NCBI GenBank assembly: GCA_002634385.1 | Contig: NSJL01000031.1 | Span: 1 to 46,554 of the forward strand | DNA: 46,554 bases | Origin: Nitrospira sp. | GTDB taxonomy: Bacteria; Nitrospirota; Thermodesulfovibrionia; Thermodesulfovibrionales; Dissulfurispiraceae | Direction of reading: 5' to 3' | Part shown: piece after piece, positions 1 through 7,933 of the stretch | Layout of the letters: each line of letters opens with the position of its first letter | How positions within the stretch are numbered: position 1 is the first letter of the stretch | The notes under the pieces: model-generated | Seen by the model: the letters and a program-made list of their open reading frames with translations, nothing else | Told to the model about the DNA's origin: nothing | Database searches by the model: none | Program-made: the position numbers and the translations under genes

Positions 1-1299
1 CCCTCCGCCTCCGGCACTTCCCCGGTTGGTGCCCGCACTGCCGCCCTCGCCTCCCCTGTCCCCTGCAGCTGCTGATGCCCCTGTGCTCGTGGCGGATTTG
101 CCGCTCTTGCCCGGAGTTCCCCCTCCTGCAAAGGCAACCAGGCTCCAGCCGGGAATGCCGTCCCCCCCATCTCCTCCAATTCGTGAGTACCCCGCAAGTC
201 CTGGCCTTCCGCCCATGGCAACGAGGTACGGAGTCGATCCTTTCGCCAGTGTCGTGTTACCGCCCGCCGATCCATTGCCGGCAGTTGTGTTTGTACCGCT
301 GCCGCCAGGTCCCACTGTGACCGTAAGCACGTCTCCTGCAGTGGCCATGACCTGCGCTTTATATATGTAGCCCCCGGCTCCTCCGCCGCCCCCTCCAGGA
401 TTACTATAGGGTCCCCCACCTCCTCCGCCGCCTCCCACCAATGTCACATAGATCTTCGACACTCCGGCGGGCACGGTCCAGTTGGCAGCCCCTGCAGTGG
501 TCCAGGAGGCAATACTTGAGGTAAGCCTGAGCTCATCGATGCCCCCGCTTCCTGCACTGGCGACCGCGGTATCCACATAGGATTTATTGGCGATATCCGT
601 GTTATTGGTGGGCGTTGCAGCCCCCTGGGAGATCCACGAGGAGCCGTTCCACATTTTGGTGACGTTACTGCCCGTATCGTACCAAAGGAGCCCGTTGTAC
701 TTGTTCGCGGGCTCTGTGGCCGAATAGACAACGGCGTTATACCCCCGGGTCTGCTGCGATACGTCCTGTCCCTGGTAGAGCTTATAGTGGAGGGCATCTC
801 CGGTGTAGATATCGATAAGGAAATCATCACCGGCAACCGCGGTGGCCGTAAGGCAGACGGTCTGAAAAGAGGCGTCCTTGCCCGTGGAGATCACCCGTCC
901 GATGAGGTTACTGAGCGGAGGGGCGGTGTTGTTCTGGGAGTATATAGCGTTGGCATTAGCTATTCCCGGGTCCCAGGTACAGTACCGGAGGGTCCTCCCC
1001 CAGGCATCCGTCTTCCGCCCTGGGAAGGAGGCGGGCAGGGCAGAGGAGCTCTCCTTGAGCAGCTCCGGCAAGCCTTCGCCGTCAGGGTCGGCCTGGAGGG
1101 CGATCAAGTGTGCCTTGGTGCTGGTCAGGATGCTCCGGGTGCTGTGGTAATTGGTCAGGTCGTTGTGGGAAATGATGCTTTGAAAGAGGGCATACCCTGC
1201 CACACTGGCCGAAGCCAAAAAGAAGAGGGCCAGCATGACGTGAGAGGTGAGAAAGCCCCGCTGATTTCTAAGCATATCGCCGTCTGTTTTCTTTCCCAC
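1..1299 (-). CDS. PilV-like minor prepilin with phage-tail-fibre-like glycine-rich C-terminus (partial)
   Basis: The reading frame is open from GTG 1299 to the window edge (433 codons, no stop seen). GTG 1299 has an AGGAGAG ribosome site that overlaps the TAG stop of the upstream pilin gene; ATG 1275 is an alternative but sits too far from it. The N-terminus has a prepilin peptidase motif (RG/FLTSHVML) followed by a hydrophobic helix with no Glu at mature position 5. A pilin-like domain follows to about residue 220. Next comes a segment with DIANKSYVD, a motif common in phage tail-fibre proteins, and from about residue 280 a WTVPAGVSKIYVTLVGG lead into long glycine runs, typical of glycine-rich tail-fibre domains. 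By analogy with PilV of IncI plasmids it would be the pilus-tip adhesin. The family call is inference; the modules are visible. Confidence 0.7.
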   Translation of the reverse strand, partial: MGKKTDGDMLRNQRGFLTSHVMLALFFLASASVAGYALFQSIISHNDLTNYHSTRSILTSTKAHLIALQADPDGEGLPELLKESSSALPASFPGRKTDAWGRTLRYCTWDPGIANANAIYSQNNTAPPLSNLIGRVISTGKDASFQTVCLTATAVAGDDFLIDIYTGDALHYKLYQGQDVSQQTRGYNAVVYSATEPANKYNGLLWYDTGSNVTKMWNGSSWISQGAATPTNNTDIANKSYVDTAVASAGSGGIDELRLTSSIASWTTAGAANWTVPAGVSKIYVTLVGGGGGGGGPYSNPGGGGGGAGGYIYKAQVMATAGDVLTVTVGPGGSGTNTTAGNGSAGGNTTLAKGSTPYLVAMGGRPGLAGYSRIGGDGGDGIPGWSLVAFAGGGTPGKSGKSATSTGASAAAGDRGGEGGSAGTNRGSAGGGG

Positions 1300-1317
1300 G
1301 GGACGTTTTCCTCTCTC

Positions 1318-1824
1318 CTACAGTGAAATAGTCAGAACAAAGTCATTTCCTAAAAGGGAGGCCTCAGGAAGGGTCTGGTTGAAGTATCCAAAAGCCTTCT
1401 GCATGGCGCTCTGGGAGGCTGGAAGCGAAGTAGCCCTGAGATAGATCCGCACACTGGTGGTGTCGTTGATGTACTTCCAGTCGCTAAACCCGTTGGGAGC
1501 TTTCGGAAGCGTCTGTCCGTCCACTCCTGTCCAGAGGTTCTGCCCGCTCCCCGGGCAGGTCAGGGTGGAAACAGCAACGTCGTTCCCCCCGGGATAGCTG
1601 ATATGATTCCCTGTCCCGTTGTTTCCACTGGGGTACAAAGTAGAGCAGGCGACGACTTTCTGGCGGATCATGTTCGCCTGGGCGACAATCTGGGAAACAA
1701 TTCCGCTTTTGGTAAAGAACGTGGCGTCCACCCTCCCTGAACGGGCAAGCACTGCAGCAAGAGTGGCCGAAAGAAGAACTGCCGCAAGCAGATGCGTATG
1801 CACAAAGCCCCGTATGTCGCTCAT
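1318..1824 (-). CDS. Type IV prepilin-like protein (pilin 2)
   Basis: This 168-residue protein starts at ATG 1824, with GAGGG about 10 nt upstream; a longer frame back to 1896 would put 24 extra residues before the leader and overlap the preceding gene. The leader MSDIRG is followed by FVHTHLLAAVLLSATLAAVLA, the short positively charged leader plus hydrophobic helix of type IV prepilins, with cleavage expected after Gly6. Mature position 5 is His, not the usual Glu. The rest is a small soluble head with two cysteines (in VVACSTLYPS and LTCPGSG) that could form the pilin disulfide loop. It lies between two other prepilins and directly precedes the PilV-like gene. Whether it is the major or a minor subunit cannot be told from sequence. 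Confidence 0.75.
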   Translation of the reverse strand: MSDIRGFVHTHLLAAVLLSATLAAVLARSGRVDATFFTKSGIVSQIVAQANMIRQKVVACSTLYPSGNNGTGNHISYPGGNDVAVSTLTCPGSGQNLWTGVDGQTLPKAPNGFSDWKYINDTTSVRIYLRATSLPASQSAMQKAFGYFNQTLPEASLLGNDFVLTISL

Positions 1825-1838
1825 GCGCCGCACGCCCT

Positions 1839-2486
1839 CTATACCTCCGAGAGGACTTTGTAGTAGACGTACTTGGTGTCGGTCGTCTGAACGCACGCCT
1901 CGGAGAGCTTGTTGATGGCGGCATCTGCGGAAAGATCGATCGCGGTGGCGGCCGTGCTCCAGGCGGCAAGGGTCCCTGCAGCGGGCGCCGGAATTGAGGT
2001 GCTCCCTGTAATTGCCTGGTTGATGTTCTGGCAGGCTGCCTGGGTAAGGTCAGGCAGTATCACCATGTAGTCGGCGCTTGCATCCACCCCTATTCCCTGG
2101 ACCTTGACCACGGGGTTGTTGCTTCCGTCCACCTTGTAGACCCAGGTGTTGGTGGTCGTGGCAAGGAGGGTCTTATCCGGATACTGCTGCGAGATCCCGC
2201 TCAGGGAGGGATTCAGTAGACCAGTGCTGGAGTTCGTGTTGAACGTCACCGAAGAGGAAGCCACTCCGTTTGCCACAATAGTTTCAAAGCCCAGGCGGAA
2301 CGTGGCCCCCTGCTCGATCACCGAGGTGGCCCTCCCATAGGCTGCCTTGCTGGATGCCAGGGAGCTGTTTGTCTTTCCGGTGTTCGCCCAGAGCGCCGCC
2401 ATCGCAATGGCCAGCACAATAGCCCCCAGAATCACCGTATGGATGAATCCTTTTTCATTACCTAGATGCTCGCTGAATTTCTTCAT
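1839..2486 (-). CDS. Type IV prepilin, probable major pilin
   Basis: A 215-residue protein with a 13-residue leader ending in EKG, then FIHTVILGAIVLAIAMAALWA, the hydrophobic stalk of a type IV pilin. GAGAGGG lies 7 nt before ATG 2486. Mature residue 5 is Val rather than Glu, a departure shared with the two following prepilins and also known for PilS pilins of IncI-type thin pili. The head is rich in Ser/Thr/Ala and has two C-terminal cysteines (QAACQN and SEACVQ), placed where type IV pilins carry their D-region disulfide. It is the first pilin gene after the assembly genes, so I take it as the major subunit (inference). Confidence 0.78.
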   Translation of the reverse strand: MKKFSEHLGNEKGFIHTVILGAIVLAIAMAALWANTGKTNSSLASSKAAYGRATSVIEQGATFRLGFETIVANGVASSSVTFNTNSSTGLLNPSLSGISQQYPDKTLLATTTNTWVYKVDGSNNPVVKVQGIGVDASADYMVILPDLTQAACQNINQAITGSTSIPAPAAGTLAAWSTAATAIDLSADAAINKLSEACVQTTDTKYVYYKVLSEV

Positions 2487-2520
2487 AGTTTTTCCCTCTC
2501 TTGCACTGGGATACAGGCCC

Positions 2521-2994
2521 TCACTGGCCCGCTTTGCTTGTTATTCTGACTGCATAGCCTTTCAGCTCCGCGCGGTACACCGGGGTACTGCACGCCTCCC
2601 CCGCGCACAGGGAGGCCACCTCCCATCGGGCGTCTCTCACGCTCTCCATGACGCTGTATAGAGCGTTCCGGAACTTCTCATAATCCCTGACACTACCGAC
2701 CGACACCCTGATGCTGTCGGCCTGTGCTTCAAAAAGGACATCGGGGTGCGCCGCAGCGAGCCTCTCTTTGATCCACTGATAATCCCTGCTGCTCAGGGCT
2801 ACCTTCGTGACCTCGATCAGGGAGATGCTCTCCTCGCTCGCCACAGAGGCATATTCACGGAGCGCAAAAAACGTCCTTCGCGCCTGGAGCGATAGCACCA
2901 GGGTAAGCACCAGTGCGATGCTCCACAGAAATACGGTCACCGGGACCGCATCCGCCCGCTTTACCGCGTTGACGATATTTCCTATCTTTCTCAT
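2521..2994 (-). CDS. Single-pass membrane protein of the pilus machine (GspM/PilO-like position)
   Basis: A 157-residue protein with a short basic cytoplasmic N-terminus, one transmembrane helix at about residues 18-36 (VPVTVFLWSIALVLTLVLSL), and a periplasmic part of about 115 residues with a predicted coil and a small alpha/beta domain holding two cysteines near the end. Its ATG overlaps the stop of the upstream gene by 4 nt. Topology and size match the GspM/PilO class of inner-membrane assembly proteins, and it sits beside a protein with GspL-like topology. I see no diagnostic motif, so the role rests on topology and context. Confidence 0.55.
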   Translation of the reverse strand: MRKIGNIVNAVKRADAVPVTVFLWSIALVLTLVLSLQARRTFFALREYASVASEESISLIEVTKVALSSRDYQWIKERLAAAHPDVLFEAQADSIRVSVGSVRDYEKFRNALYSVMESVRDARWEVASLCAGEACSTPVYRAELKGYAVRITSKAGQ

Positions 2995-3815
2995 CGTGTA
3001 CCCTTTGTTACAATAATACCGTCGTCTCTCTCTTCCTTCTTCAGGTCCCGCCCCAGGAGCTCATAGTCTTCTGAGGATATCCACTTCGGAAAGTGGGCGG
3101 TCCAGGAGACCTTGCCGTTTTCCACCCGGTATACATCGATCTTTTTTGAGCGGGAATCGATCATCTGGATATCGTTGAGGTATGTTCTGAGGGGGTGAAA
3201 CGTGTTTTCCTGCACCACGGCTCCCATGCGCCGCATGTTCTCCTCCATCTTATCCCGGAGATGAACGGTCTTCCCCTGCGCATACCCCTCAATGATGGAG
3301 AAAACGGTAATCAGGAGGATGTTCACTACCGCTATGACTGCCGCGATATTGATGGAGAGACGGGTGATCTTCCGCGCGTCCTGCATCTGCCGCGTACGGT
3401 ACCCCTCCCAGGGCACTACCGTCATGGTGTCCACCGGATAGATGTTCTGCCCGAAACTCCCCTCTCGTCCTTTTGCCATACTATAAGCCTTAAGCTTATC
3501 AGCCTTCTTTTCGACCGCAAGGTAGTGTTCGCCGTTGTCAAAACAGTACAGACCGTCCCCCCGGTGGTCCGGGGTCTGTGGAAGAGCATTGGCCAAAGGG
3601 GTGCCGCTCTCCGGGGCCGCCTCGAAATCCCGAGCCCTTCCTGCAATGAAATAGACATACTCCCCCTCGGTCGAGGCGATAAGCCTGACGTTTTCATCAT
3701 CAAGCAGCCGCACCGCCTCATGGTAGGCCGCCTCAAGGGGGTCCTGCGCACCCAGCTCCTTCGTGGCGAAGGGAACCGAGGAGGCCACAAATCTCTCCGG
3801 AATGAACAGTTTCAC
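2991..3815 (-). CDS. Bitopic inner-membrane protein of the pilus machine (GspL/PilN-like topology)
   Basis: A 274-residue protein with a cytoplasmic domain of about 150 residues, one transmembrane helix at about 153-173 (NIAAVIAVVNILLITVFSII) and a periplasmic C-terminal domain of about 100 residues. The arrangement resembles a reduced GspL or a fused PilM-PilN, the proteins that couple the assembly ATPase to the periplasmic part of type II secretion or type IV pilus machines. Its ATG overlaps the stop of the GspF-like gene and its end overlaps the next gene. I recognise no actin-like nucleotide-binding motifs in the cytoplasmic part. Function is inferred from position between the platform protein and the pilins. 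Confidence 0.5.
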   Translation of the reverse strand: MKLFIPERFVASSVPFATKELGAQDPLEAAYHEAVRLLDDENVRLIASTEGEYVYFIAGRARDFEAAPESGTPLANALPQTPDHRGDGLYCFDNGEHYLAVEKKADKLKAYSMAKGREGSFGQNIYPVDTMTVVPWEGYRTRQMQDARKITRLSINIAAVIAVVNILLITVFSIIEGYAQGKTVHLRDKMEENMRRMGAVVQENTFHPLRTYLNDIQMIDSRSKKIDVYRVENGKVSWTAHFPKWISSEDYELLGRDLKKEERDDGIIVTKGTR

Positions 3816-5035
3816 TACATGCCTCCTTCCCCAAGATACCGCATTTGCTCGGTAATCCCCTGATTCTGAATATAAGAGACATAGAGCGCCGAGCCCATCG
3901 ATGCCGTAATGAAGAGCACGGTCGATACCCCGGCAGCCCTGACCAGTCTCCGCAGTCCCCTCTGGTAGGAGTACCCCCTGGTCTCCGCCATCGAAAGAAG
4001 GAGATCGCCGAGCTGCGTATTGTTCTGATGGGCGCTGAGCACCTTGCGTTCGGCATCGGTAATGAGTTTGGATTCAAAGGCCCTGTGGGTCGTGGTCCCG
4101 TCAAAGATACGCCCCCGCACCGTACGCCAGTACTGTATGACCGCAGGGATGGATGTCGCCTCCGAGGCAGCCTGAAGGGCGCTCAGGAGGTCAACGCCGC
4201 CTTTGAGCATCCGCCCAAGAATAAAGAAGGTGTCCGCAAAGGTGCCATCCAGTATCACGGAACGCAGGAACGGAAACCTGATGAAGGCCCTCTCCACATG
4301 GTCGCGGATAGCGCCCTTTTTCAAGTAAGTGCCCACGGCAAGGAAAAGAGCAACGCTCATTACAAAAAAAGCGATGGCAAGGAGGACCTCGTTGCACACG
4401 TAGGCAAGGCGAATCGCTTCTTTGAGCTGTCCGGCTTTTGCGCCCCCCTGCCCCATGGCCCCGCTCTTTTCGAGCCACGGCAGAAAGCCGAACTGCATAC
4501 CAACCACAGAAAGGAGGGCTGAAATCACATCAATGCCAAGCCACCCTGCGGCGGCTCTGAACTCCTTCCAGACCCTCTTCCGCGACTCGAGGTAATCGAT
4601 AGCATCGACAATCGCCTTCTTGAGCGTTCCGGTCTCCTCCCCCTCCTTCAGGATCGCGACAACGGCCTTATCGAACATTCCCAGTTGCATGATCGCCTCC
4701 GAGAAGTAGCCTCCTCCGTTGATCACCTCGAGCGCCCGCTCGTACTCGATCCGCTTTCCGGTATCCTGCTCGCTTTCGATGGTCATCATGAGCGCCTTGG
4801 CAGGGGCGAAGGTTTCGGCATGGAGGCTCACTGCGTGCAGAAAGCGGATCTTCTCCTCTTTGTCGATCCTGACCCACGGTCTCCGATACTGCACGACATC
4901 CCTCTCCCTGATCGACAGAGTGATGCCGCCCTGCTGCCATATGGCGCTCCTGACCGAGCCCTCATCCGGCAGGAAGAAATCCTTCTGTATCCCCTTCCCG
5001 TTGAGAATGTATTTGGCGGTGAAGATCGTTGCCAT
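3815..5035 (-). CDS. GspF/PilC-family inner-membrane platform protein
   Basis: The most likely start is ATG 5035, one nt after the ATPase stop and preceded by AAGGG, giving 406 residues; a longer frame to 5080 lies inside the ATPase gene. The protein has two repeats of the T2SSF type: a cytoplasmic helical bundle, a hydrophobic region around 165-240 (including LLAIAFFVMSVALFLAVGTY), a second bundle, and a C-terminal membrane segment (STVLFITASMGSALYVSYI). Length and layout match PilC/GspF and PilR of IncI thin pili, which form the membrane platform turned by the ATPase. The flanking ATPase and pilin genes support the call. Confidence 0.88.
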   Translation of the reverse strand: MATIFTAKYILNGKGIQKDFFLPDEGSVRSAIWQQGGITLSIRERDVVQYRRPWVRIDKEEKIRFLHAVSLHAETFAPAKALMMTIESEQDTGKRIEYERALEVINGGGYFSEAIMQLGMFDKAVVAILKEGEETGTLKKAIVDAIDYLESRKRVWKEFRAAAGWLGIDVISALLSVVGMQFGFLPWLEKSGAMGQGGAKAGQLKEAIRLAYVCNEVLLAIAFFVMSVALFLAVGTYLKKGAIRDHVERAFIRFPFLRSVILDGTFADTFFILGRMLKGGVDLLSALQAASEATSIPAVIQYWRTVRGRIFDGTTTHRAFESKLITDAERKVLSAHQNNTQLGDLLLSMAETRGYSYQRGLRRLVRAAGVSTVLFITASMGSALYVSYIQNQGITEQMRYLGEGGM

Positions 5036-5036
5036 T

Positions 5037-6824
5037 TCAATATCCCTTACTGATAGTTTGTCTGTTGAGCCCCAGGGCATAATAGGCCGTGAGGGGGTCG
5101 ATGGTGCCTTTCCTGAGCAAGATACCGATGCTCATTTCCAGAGAGTGGTACTCCACCTTCTCCAGATCCATGATTCCCGAAACATCGTAATCATCCGCGG
5201 TAAGAAGCTGTGCCTCCATCTGGCGGCGTAGGGGCTCGTCAGCGGGAAAAAAGACCGCCTCCACCACCAGGGCCCTCCCCCGGTAGCCGCTTCCCTGGCA
5301 CCGCTCACACCCCCGGGGACGGGCTAAATGAATCATTTCCCCATCGTGAATACCACAGTGGTCGAGGACCCTGGCAAATCGGCCCCATAGCTCTTGCGCT
5401 TCATGGTTAGTCATGACAGGGGCTCCCTTTTTGATCTCTTCGACCCTCAGGGAAAGAGCGCAGGAGCAGAGCCGGGGGACAAGGCTCTGGTTGATGACGG
5501 CATTGAGGTAATTGGCAAGGACAAAGGAGCCGCTTATCTTGTACTCCGGAGGAATCATGCCCACTACACGGTTGAGGGCATCCTTGCACCGGCTCGTATG
5601 CAGGGTAGAGAGCACAAAGTGTCCCGACTCCGCCGAACGGAGCGCTATCTCCACCGTAATCCCGTCCCTCATCTCCCCGATGACCAGCACATCAGGAGAA
5701 TGCCGGAGCTGGGACCTGAGGACCCTATCGAAAGTGAGCCCTATTCCCTCGTGCACGGACGTCTGCCGCGCATCGGGTATTGCATACTCGACGGGGTCCT
5801 CCACAGTCATCACGTTCAGCAGCCTTCTGTCTATCTCCTTGATCGCCCCGTTCAGGCTGGTAGTCTTGCCCGACTCCGTGGCTCCGGTAAAAAGAAGGAA
5901 CCCTCCGGTCTTCTGGCGGAAGCTCAGAATGCGCTTCAGGTACCCGTAGAGGTCCGGGTAGTCCTCAAAGAGCGCTTTCAGGGGCTTCAGGGAGTTCGGG
6001 TTCAGGAGCCGCAGCGTGATAAGCTCCCCTCCCGAGGTGGGCATGGTGGCTAGCCGGATGTCCACTTCTGTATCCCGGTAAGGGAAGGTGATGCGGCCGT
6101 CCAGAGGGAGGCGCGGCTCAAAGTCGACCTGTGCCTCGGTCCTCAGGCGTACGGCGAGGGATGCCATGGCCTGGGGGCTCAGGAGATACTTATAATGCTG
6201 GCGGCCATCGACCTTATAGATGACCCAGTTGGAAGTCTCCTCCCTTACTTTCTGAAAGTAGATATCCGAGGCCCGGCTCTCGATGGCGTCCTTGAACAGG
6301 CCGCGCAGAAGCTGCAGAAGGACCTGTCCGTTTGAGGGGTCCTCATTCACTTTCGCTATGTTCTTAAGGAGGTTCTCCCGCTCAATATCCTTGCCTGAAT
6401 GAATGCTTCTGAGGATCTCCTTACTGTCCATGGGAACGTCCCGTACGCTCTGTACGAAAATGCCCGCCTCGTTCAGGTCATCCAGAAGGGCCTGGATCCT
6501 GCCGGAAGTGAGGGGCTCGACAGCGGACACACAGATGGATCCTCCCCTGATCCCATGGACATAGATTCCATGCCTTCTGCGTATCTCCCCGGGGATGACT
6601 ACGGCATCGAGATCCATCGTTTCGCCTATGGCCGCATCGACCTCCTCCTTGATCGCATACCCGTGTTTGATGATGAGCTCCCCGATACGGTACTCCCTGC
6701 CGATACGCCGGAGCTGCCGCTGGTGCTCAAGACAGAAGGCAAGCTGCTCGGGGGTGATGATCCCCTTACGGACCAGGACCTCGCCGGTCAGGGGCTTTGT
6801 CGAAGTAAGGGGGGTACTACTCAC
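5037..6824 (-). CDS. GspE/PilB-type pilus assembly ATPase
   Basis: A 595-residue hexameric ATPase that would power pilus extension. Residues 10-100 form a GspE/MshE-type N-terminal domain (GEVLVRKGIITPEQL). The catalytic core has Walker A GATESGKT at 314-321, the Asp box VEDPVEY at 341-347, a Walker B-like VLVIGEMRD at 379-387 and the His box LSTLHT at 405-410. A split zinc-binding set, C453/C455 and C506/C509, matches the tetracysteine motif of extension ATPases, though the first pair is CxC instead of CxxC. Walker A differs from the usual GPTGSGKT but keeps every essential position. The start overlaps the upstream stop by 4 nt. Retraction ATPases lack the N-terminal domain, so this is the assembly type. 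Confidence 0.93.
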   Translation of the reverse strand: MSSTPLTSTKPLTGEVLVRKGIITPEQLAFCLEHQRQLRRIGREYRIGELIIKHGYAIKEEVDAAIGETMDLDAVVIPGEIRRRHGIYVHGIRGGSICVSAVEPLTSGRIQALLDDLNEAGIFVQSVRDVPMDSKEILRSIHSGKDIERENLLKNIAKVNEDPSNGQVLLQLLRGLFKDAIESRASDIYFQKVREETSNWVIYKVDGRQHYKYLLSPQAMASLAVRLRTEAQVDFEPRLPLDGRITFPYRDTEVDIRLATMPTSGGELITLRLLNPNSLKPLKALFEDYPDLYGYLKRILSFRQKTGGFLLFTGATESGKTTSLNGAIKEIDRRLLNVMTVEDPVEYAIPDARQTSVHEGIGLTFDRVLRSQLRHSPDVLVIGEMRDGITVEIALRSAESGHFVLSTLHTSRCKDALNRVVGMIPPEYKISGSFVLANYLNAVINQSLVPRLCSCALSLRVEEIKKGAPVMTNHEAQELWGRFARVLDHCGIHDGEMIHLARPRGCERCQGSGYRGRALVVEAVFFPADEPLRRQMEAQLLTADDYDVSGIMDLEKVEYHSLEMSIGILLRKGTIDPLTAYYALGLNRQTISKGY

Positions 6825-7933
6825 CCCGCCACCCTCTGTGCTGCATGGGCAGGCTGCCCTGACGGAGAAGAGGTAAAGTCCACACTCCCCCTTTCAAGGA
6901 GGTAAAAGATGAACTGCTCCTGCATGATCCTGGCCCTGGCCGCCTTTGCAAAGCTCTGCTCGGCCTGATCGGCATGCAATTTGGAAACCCCGATAATAAG
7001 GCTGTCGCTCATCTCTTTGACGATGATCTCCCCGTACTCTTCGGTGGGCACCCTCTCTCCGCTCTTCCGCACATATTCGATAAGCACTCCTGCGCCAAAA
7101 GCCTCAGTTTCCCTCTCCTTAAGAGCGTTTCGTATCTGCTCTACTTCCTTACTGCACTGCTCCCTCTGTGCTGTCATTTCCAAAAGAGACAAGGCGTCCG
7201 TCTTGTTCTTTACCGCCTCGGCAGTCGCTTTTGCAGCCGCGGCCTCCTTCTCATGAAGGGCAGCCTGTATCTCCTTCAGATGAACAAGCACTCCCTCATG
7301 CTCCTTCCTGAGCTGCTCCAAGACGTGCTCCATATCGTCTTTCTGAAAGGCAAGGTCCTCTATTTCCTTTAAGGATTTCTCCTGGGCAGCCTGGACCTCC
7401 TTATGCTGCTGAGCAAGAATATCGCGTTCCTTACGAAGCTGCTGCAGGGTGTTGTCCGCCTCACTATTCTTCCGAGTTAGGTCGTCAATTGTCCTTGAAA
7501 GGGCAATCCTCTCCTTTTTCTCCCTCTCGATCGTCTCCTGCAGGGTTTTGATCACCGCATCCCGTTCACAGAGAGCCGAAGGGAACTCTATGAGGCAGCC
7601 ATCAAAGACCTCCCCGTTCCTCACATGGATACGCTCGCCCTTTTCGTCCCTGATCACCACCATGTCGTTGACCTTTCCCCTGATCTTCCACTTTCTCTCC
7701 ATCTGTGCCGGGGGCTGGGGTGCTTGGCTCTGGGCAAAAGGCAACACCTCATTAAGGCTCTCGGGGCGAAATCCTCCGGATGCGCCCTTCGGCCCCCCCT
7801 TCCCCGCCGGTGGCACTGTAGCCCTGGGCTTCTCCTCTTCGATAAACGGGTTGTCCCCCGCTCCATGCGCTATTGATACGACTGAAAGCGTAAGGGCAAA
7901 GATGATGGAGTATGCTTTTACGTATGGTATCAT
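6821..7933 (-). CDS. Periplasmic PilP-like protein with a long coiled coil
   Basis: A 370-residue protein with a signal peptide (cleavage near residue 25, AHGAG), a Gly/Pro-rich linker, and at about 83-115 a small beta domain (KWKIRGKVNDMVVIRDEKG) that looks like the homology region of PilP/GspC. These proteins link the inner-membrane platform to the secretin. From about 125 to 285 it is a strongly charged heptad coiled coil, followed by an alpha/beta tail. PilP proteins are usually about 150-180 residues, so the coil is an unusual extension that could span the periplasm. It lies directly after the secretin gene with a 4-nt overlap. The domain call is by eye, medium confidence. Confidence 0.6.
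   Translation of the reverse strand: MIPYVKAYSIIFALTLSVVSIAHGAGDNPFIEEEKPRATVPPAGKGGPKGASGGFRPESLNEVLPFAQSQAPQPPAQMERKWKIRGKVNDMVVIRDEKGERIHVRNGEVFDGCLIEFPSALCERDAVIKTLQETIEREKKERIALSRTIDDLTRKNSEADNTLQQLRKERDILAQQHKEVQAAQEKSLKEIEDLAFQKDDMEHVLEQLRKEHEGVLVHLKEIQAALHEKEAAAAKATAEAVKNKTDALSLLEMTAQREQCSKEVEQIRNALKERETEAFGAGVLIEYVRKSGERVPTEEYGEIIVKEMSDSLIIGVSKLHADQAEQSFAKAARARIMQEQFIFYLLERGSVDFTSSPSGQPAHAAQRVAG

Noticed and set aside
1..440. Short GC-rich repeats resembling a repeat array or CRISPR
   Set aside because: The periodicity comes from glycine codons in the PilV-like coding frame; there are no identical repeats separated by unique spacers.
1..1299. A shufflon (inverting C-terminal cassettes)
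   Set aside because: No inverted repeat pair or recombinase gene is visible in the window; the region where they would lie is cut off at the left edge.
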